Shown here: piece by piece, positions 61,668 to 64,000 of the stretch
How positions within the stretch are numbered: the first letter of the stretch is position 1
How the letters are laid out: each line of letters starts with the position of its first letter
Assembly (NCBI GenBank): GCA_026874595.1
Contig: CM049314.1
Location: 27,355,729 to 27,419,728 of the forward strand
Source of the DNA: Sipunculus nudus
Lineage: Eukaryota > Annelida > Sipuncula > Golfingiida > Sipunculidae
Length of the DNA stretch: 64,000 bases
Direction: 5' to 3'
Translations under genes and position numbers: made by a program
Notes under the pieces: generated by a model
Seen by the model: the letters and a program-made list of their open reading frames with translations, nothing else
What the model was told of the DNA's origin: nothing
Database searches by the model: none

Positions 61668-62496
61668 TTTGAATTTGTTTCGTTGACTGACTTGTCCGCT
61701 AGATTGATTTGCATTATCCTTCAGAAAGTGTGTGTAGGGGGGGGGGGGGGGACTCACTTTCACCATCTCCCTATGAATATGTTTCTGTTTCTTGAACTGT
61801 CCACTAAAATTAGTCCGCTGAACTATTTGTGGGATAATGGCAGGAAACTCATTTAATGGCAAATCCTAGGATCATAAATAAAGGATAGCGGTTGTTTATT
61901 GCTCCTCCAGGCTTGGTAATGTTTGGTAATCGCTTCCCCTGGCATTGCATTGTTTGTGAATAATACAACTAAATGTTGCCTGTTCTAGGAATTATGGAGA
62001 TTATATTTAGTGTCTGCGTGTTGAAACTTCTCTTTAATTGTATGTGATCAAATAAGCTATTAAACACGCTTTCTCTTAGCTAAAGCCGTTTGTTGTTAAA
62101 CGTCTTTTGGTTCCCTAATAACGTTACAAATAATTGTTCCTAATCGCATTGTTAACGCTAAATTATATCTAGTGGAAATGTTACTGCATTAGATTAGGTT
62201 ATATTTACTCACACAATCATGTTTTTATTGGTTTTAAAATATGCACATTTACACGCTAATTGGGCCCACGCAGTCTTCTGTAGTCTTAACCCTATGTACA
62301 TCCAAACAGTTCAGTACGTAGATAATATACTCTAACTGGAAACAATATATTTCTTCACGCTTTTATGGAAAGATTTTAGTTATAGAATCTTTTACAAATA
62401 CTGCATTGCTGGTTGACAATGTAATGAAGATTCTGTGAACATGGACTACTGGTGTTAACAACAACAGACGTTGATTACACAGGATAAGGTGCTACA

Positions 62497-64000
62497 ATGA
62501 TTCGCCTGGTGTTATTCATGTCCGTTCTATTTATGGACGCAGGAGGCACGTGGTCTTGTATAAAGACCGATCCCTGCATCTTATGCCCGATGAAATCATG
62601 GAACAGAATCCTTACAGAAGTTCAAATGACCGGGCTCTCAGCAGCTCCATTGGTTAATCTCGCAGGATGTCACTTGAAAGGTCTACAGAATTCCCCGTTT
62701 AACGAGCTGAAGAAAACCACTGTCCTTGTACTATGAAACAATGATTTAAACGTAGTTAGACGGTCACATTTCAAAAACCTGCATAAATTAAAAGCACTTT
62801 ACTTGGATCGTAACAACTTGAGGGAGATATCCCCGCATTCATTCGACATGATGTACGAGCTTAATATAATTGATATGAGTTACAACAAGCTGACCATCAT
62901 CCATCCTAACGGTATGGACGGACTGCCTAAAGTCCAGGTTTTAAATCTTCGGCATAACCAGCTGAAAAGTATAGGCCCTGCCTGGATGTCAAGCCTGACC
63001 AGTCTGAAATCCCTCTTATTATTAGATAATTTACTTCGAGATATAGGAAGGGGAATCAAATGGCCTGCGGCTCTCAAGTGGTTGGACCTCGAAAACAACA
63101 TGTTCAGACTTCTTCCCACAATCGTTAATTGTAACTTCACGGTGACCATGCGTGGGAATAATTTGTACTGTGGATGCAAAGATGTAAGGCAAATTCTGCC
63201 AAGCAAATGTGTCATTGACTGGCAATGCATGGATCCGGAAAACATGCGGGAGTTTAAAGACTTTGCCAAAGTGGCCTACAAAGAAACTTCAAGCACAGGT
63301 CGTCTTAGAGAAATCAGAAATTCAAATATGAACAAAACCCGGATACTTTATTACTTTCGAATGACCAGTGAGCAACCTGCTTGCCAGGTACCAAAAATAA
63401 ATCTTAGATCTGAAAACTACAATGTTATTTGCAATGGCACATCCAACCCTGCCCCCATTCTTGAAGTCACCTTGCATCAAGGAGACAGGGACCTTAAAAG
63501 GCAGAAAAAAGCATCAACTTTAACAGACGCCGGTAAGACTGAAATGCTTCTACCCATGAACGGGAGTGATATTTATGTTGTATGCGTAGCAACAAACCCA
63601 GTCACTCTGGAGAATATAATGTTAAACTTGACGATCGCTTCTGAAACCCACTTGCCTCTGACATCGATACCGATAACATCCTTACCGATAGACGTTGTTT
63701 GTGGAGCCACGGCTTCAAGCATTATCTTATTTTTGCTGATAGTATTTACAAGCTACGCCATCCTACCTAGATTTACCGCATGCTGGAAAGAGCGCACGAG
63801 CGAATCAGCTTCTTTCCCCATGGGAACCATCAGTGATGGAACTGGAGCCCACGCATTTGGTGTTGTAGTCCCTGCACCGCTTTATGAAGATATGTCTGAT
63901 GATGAAAGCAGTGGAACTACAAAGACAACAATCAATTCATGTAGGGCCTGTTTTCTATGTGATCTTTGCTCCGGCCGAGGCAAAGACGCAGAAAATATGC
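62497..64000 (+). pseudogene. LRR-Ig single-pass membrane receptor, copy B, one in-frame stop, runs off window
   Basis: ATG at 62497 opens a frame that, apart from TGA at codon 80 (62734-62736), continues uninterrupted to the window end (501 codons so far), with no introns. Order: signal peptide (about residues 1-19, MIRLVLFMSVLFMDAGGTWS), a short Cys segment (CIKTDPCILCP), about six leucine-rich repeats (about 45-215; for example LKALYLDRNNLREISPHSF and VQVLNLRHNQLKSIGPAWM), a C-terminal LRR cap (GNNLYCGCKD...CVIDWQC, about 220-265), an Ig-like domain (about 295-385; CNGTSNPAPILEVTL...IYVVCVATN), a membrane helix (about 399-423, SSIILFLLIVFTSYAIL) and a cytoplasmic tail rich in Ser/Thr/Asp. 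At the TGA copy A has TCA. A cap Cys is Tyr here (KVAYKE versus KVACKE in A). Such receptors act at the cell surface in adhesion or immunity; the role here is unknown. A single stop could also be a polymorphism or sequencing error. Confidence 0.85.

Larger units (their letters stand above)
59225..62080. other. ~2.85-kb insertion block in unit B
   Basis: Unit A and unit B match before this block ('ttctaattaatct', about 59205) and after it ('ttgttaaac.tc', about 62091; copy A about 50028). The block contains an inverted copy of the 8.4-kb repeat (60168-60535) and a 443-bp tandem duplication with TA tracts (60776-61667). It is absent from unit A. Confidence 0.65.

Overview
This window is eukaryotic. 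It has no prokaryotic operons. Its few recognisable genes are split by GT-AG introns or decayed, and most of it is AT-rich intergenic DNA with long (TA)n runs, poly-G/poly-C runs and dispersed repeats. Several repeats resemble families I know from bivalve mollusc genomes: repeats carrying AGGTCA-type motifs, tandem-repeat elements with a terminal palindrome, and a tRNA-derived SINE. A marine bivalve is the best guess; this is inference and no search was run.

Layout. 1-9.9 kb: repeats, comprising two copies of one tRNA-derived SINE, a composite tandem-repeat element (3.8-6.4 kb) split by a nested 1,142-bp inverted-repeat DNA transposon, and a broken LINE reverse transcriptase (7.5-8.3 kb). 9.9-20 kb: mostly non-coding, with a ~270-bp tandem repeat full of AGGTCA half-sites (15-16 kb) and a ~325-bp tandem repeat (17-18.5 kb). 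20-22.5 kb: about eight copies of a ~276-bp minisatellite built on the palindrome GGTGGCGCCACC. 27.2-28.66 kb: another composite element, followed directly by a ~180-bp satellite-like array to 30.6 kb. 33.2-37.4 kb: a decayed, intron-containing RecQ-like DNA helicase. About 38.8 kb: a possible small minus-strand coding fragment.

The main gene content lies in 41-64 kb. An SLC23-family (nucleobase/ascorbate transporter) gene is followed by an intronless leucine-rich-repeat/immunoglobulin (LRR-Ig) single-pass receptor gene, and the pair occurs twice in the same orientation. Unit A is SLC23 41.05-49.66 kb and LRR-Ig 50.46-51.90 kb. Unit B is SLC23 53.78-57.92 kb and LRR-Ig from 62.50 kb past the window end. 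All four copies carry lesions. SLC23-A has a stop at codon 150, lacks exons 10-11 and has a shifted terminal exon. SLC23-B lacks exons 1-4 and has a stop and frameshifts, but keeps exons 10-12. LRR-Ig-A is heavily frameshifted and has lost its membrane segment. LRR-Ig-B is open except for one TGA at codon 80. About 2.85 kb of extra DNA in unit B includes a near-identical 443-bp tandem duplication and an inverted copy of a repeat also present at 8.4 kb.

The window therefore shows a transporter/receptor gene pair duplicated in tandem and decaying, within repeat-dense DNA. No intact, clearly functional protein-coding gene is fully contained in it.
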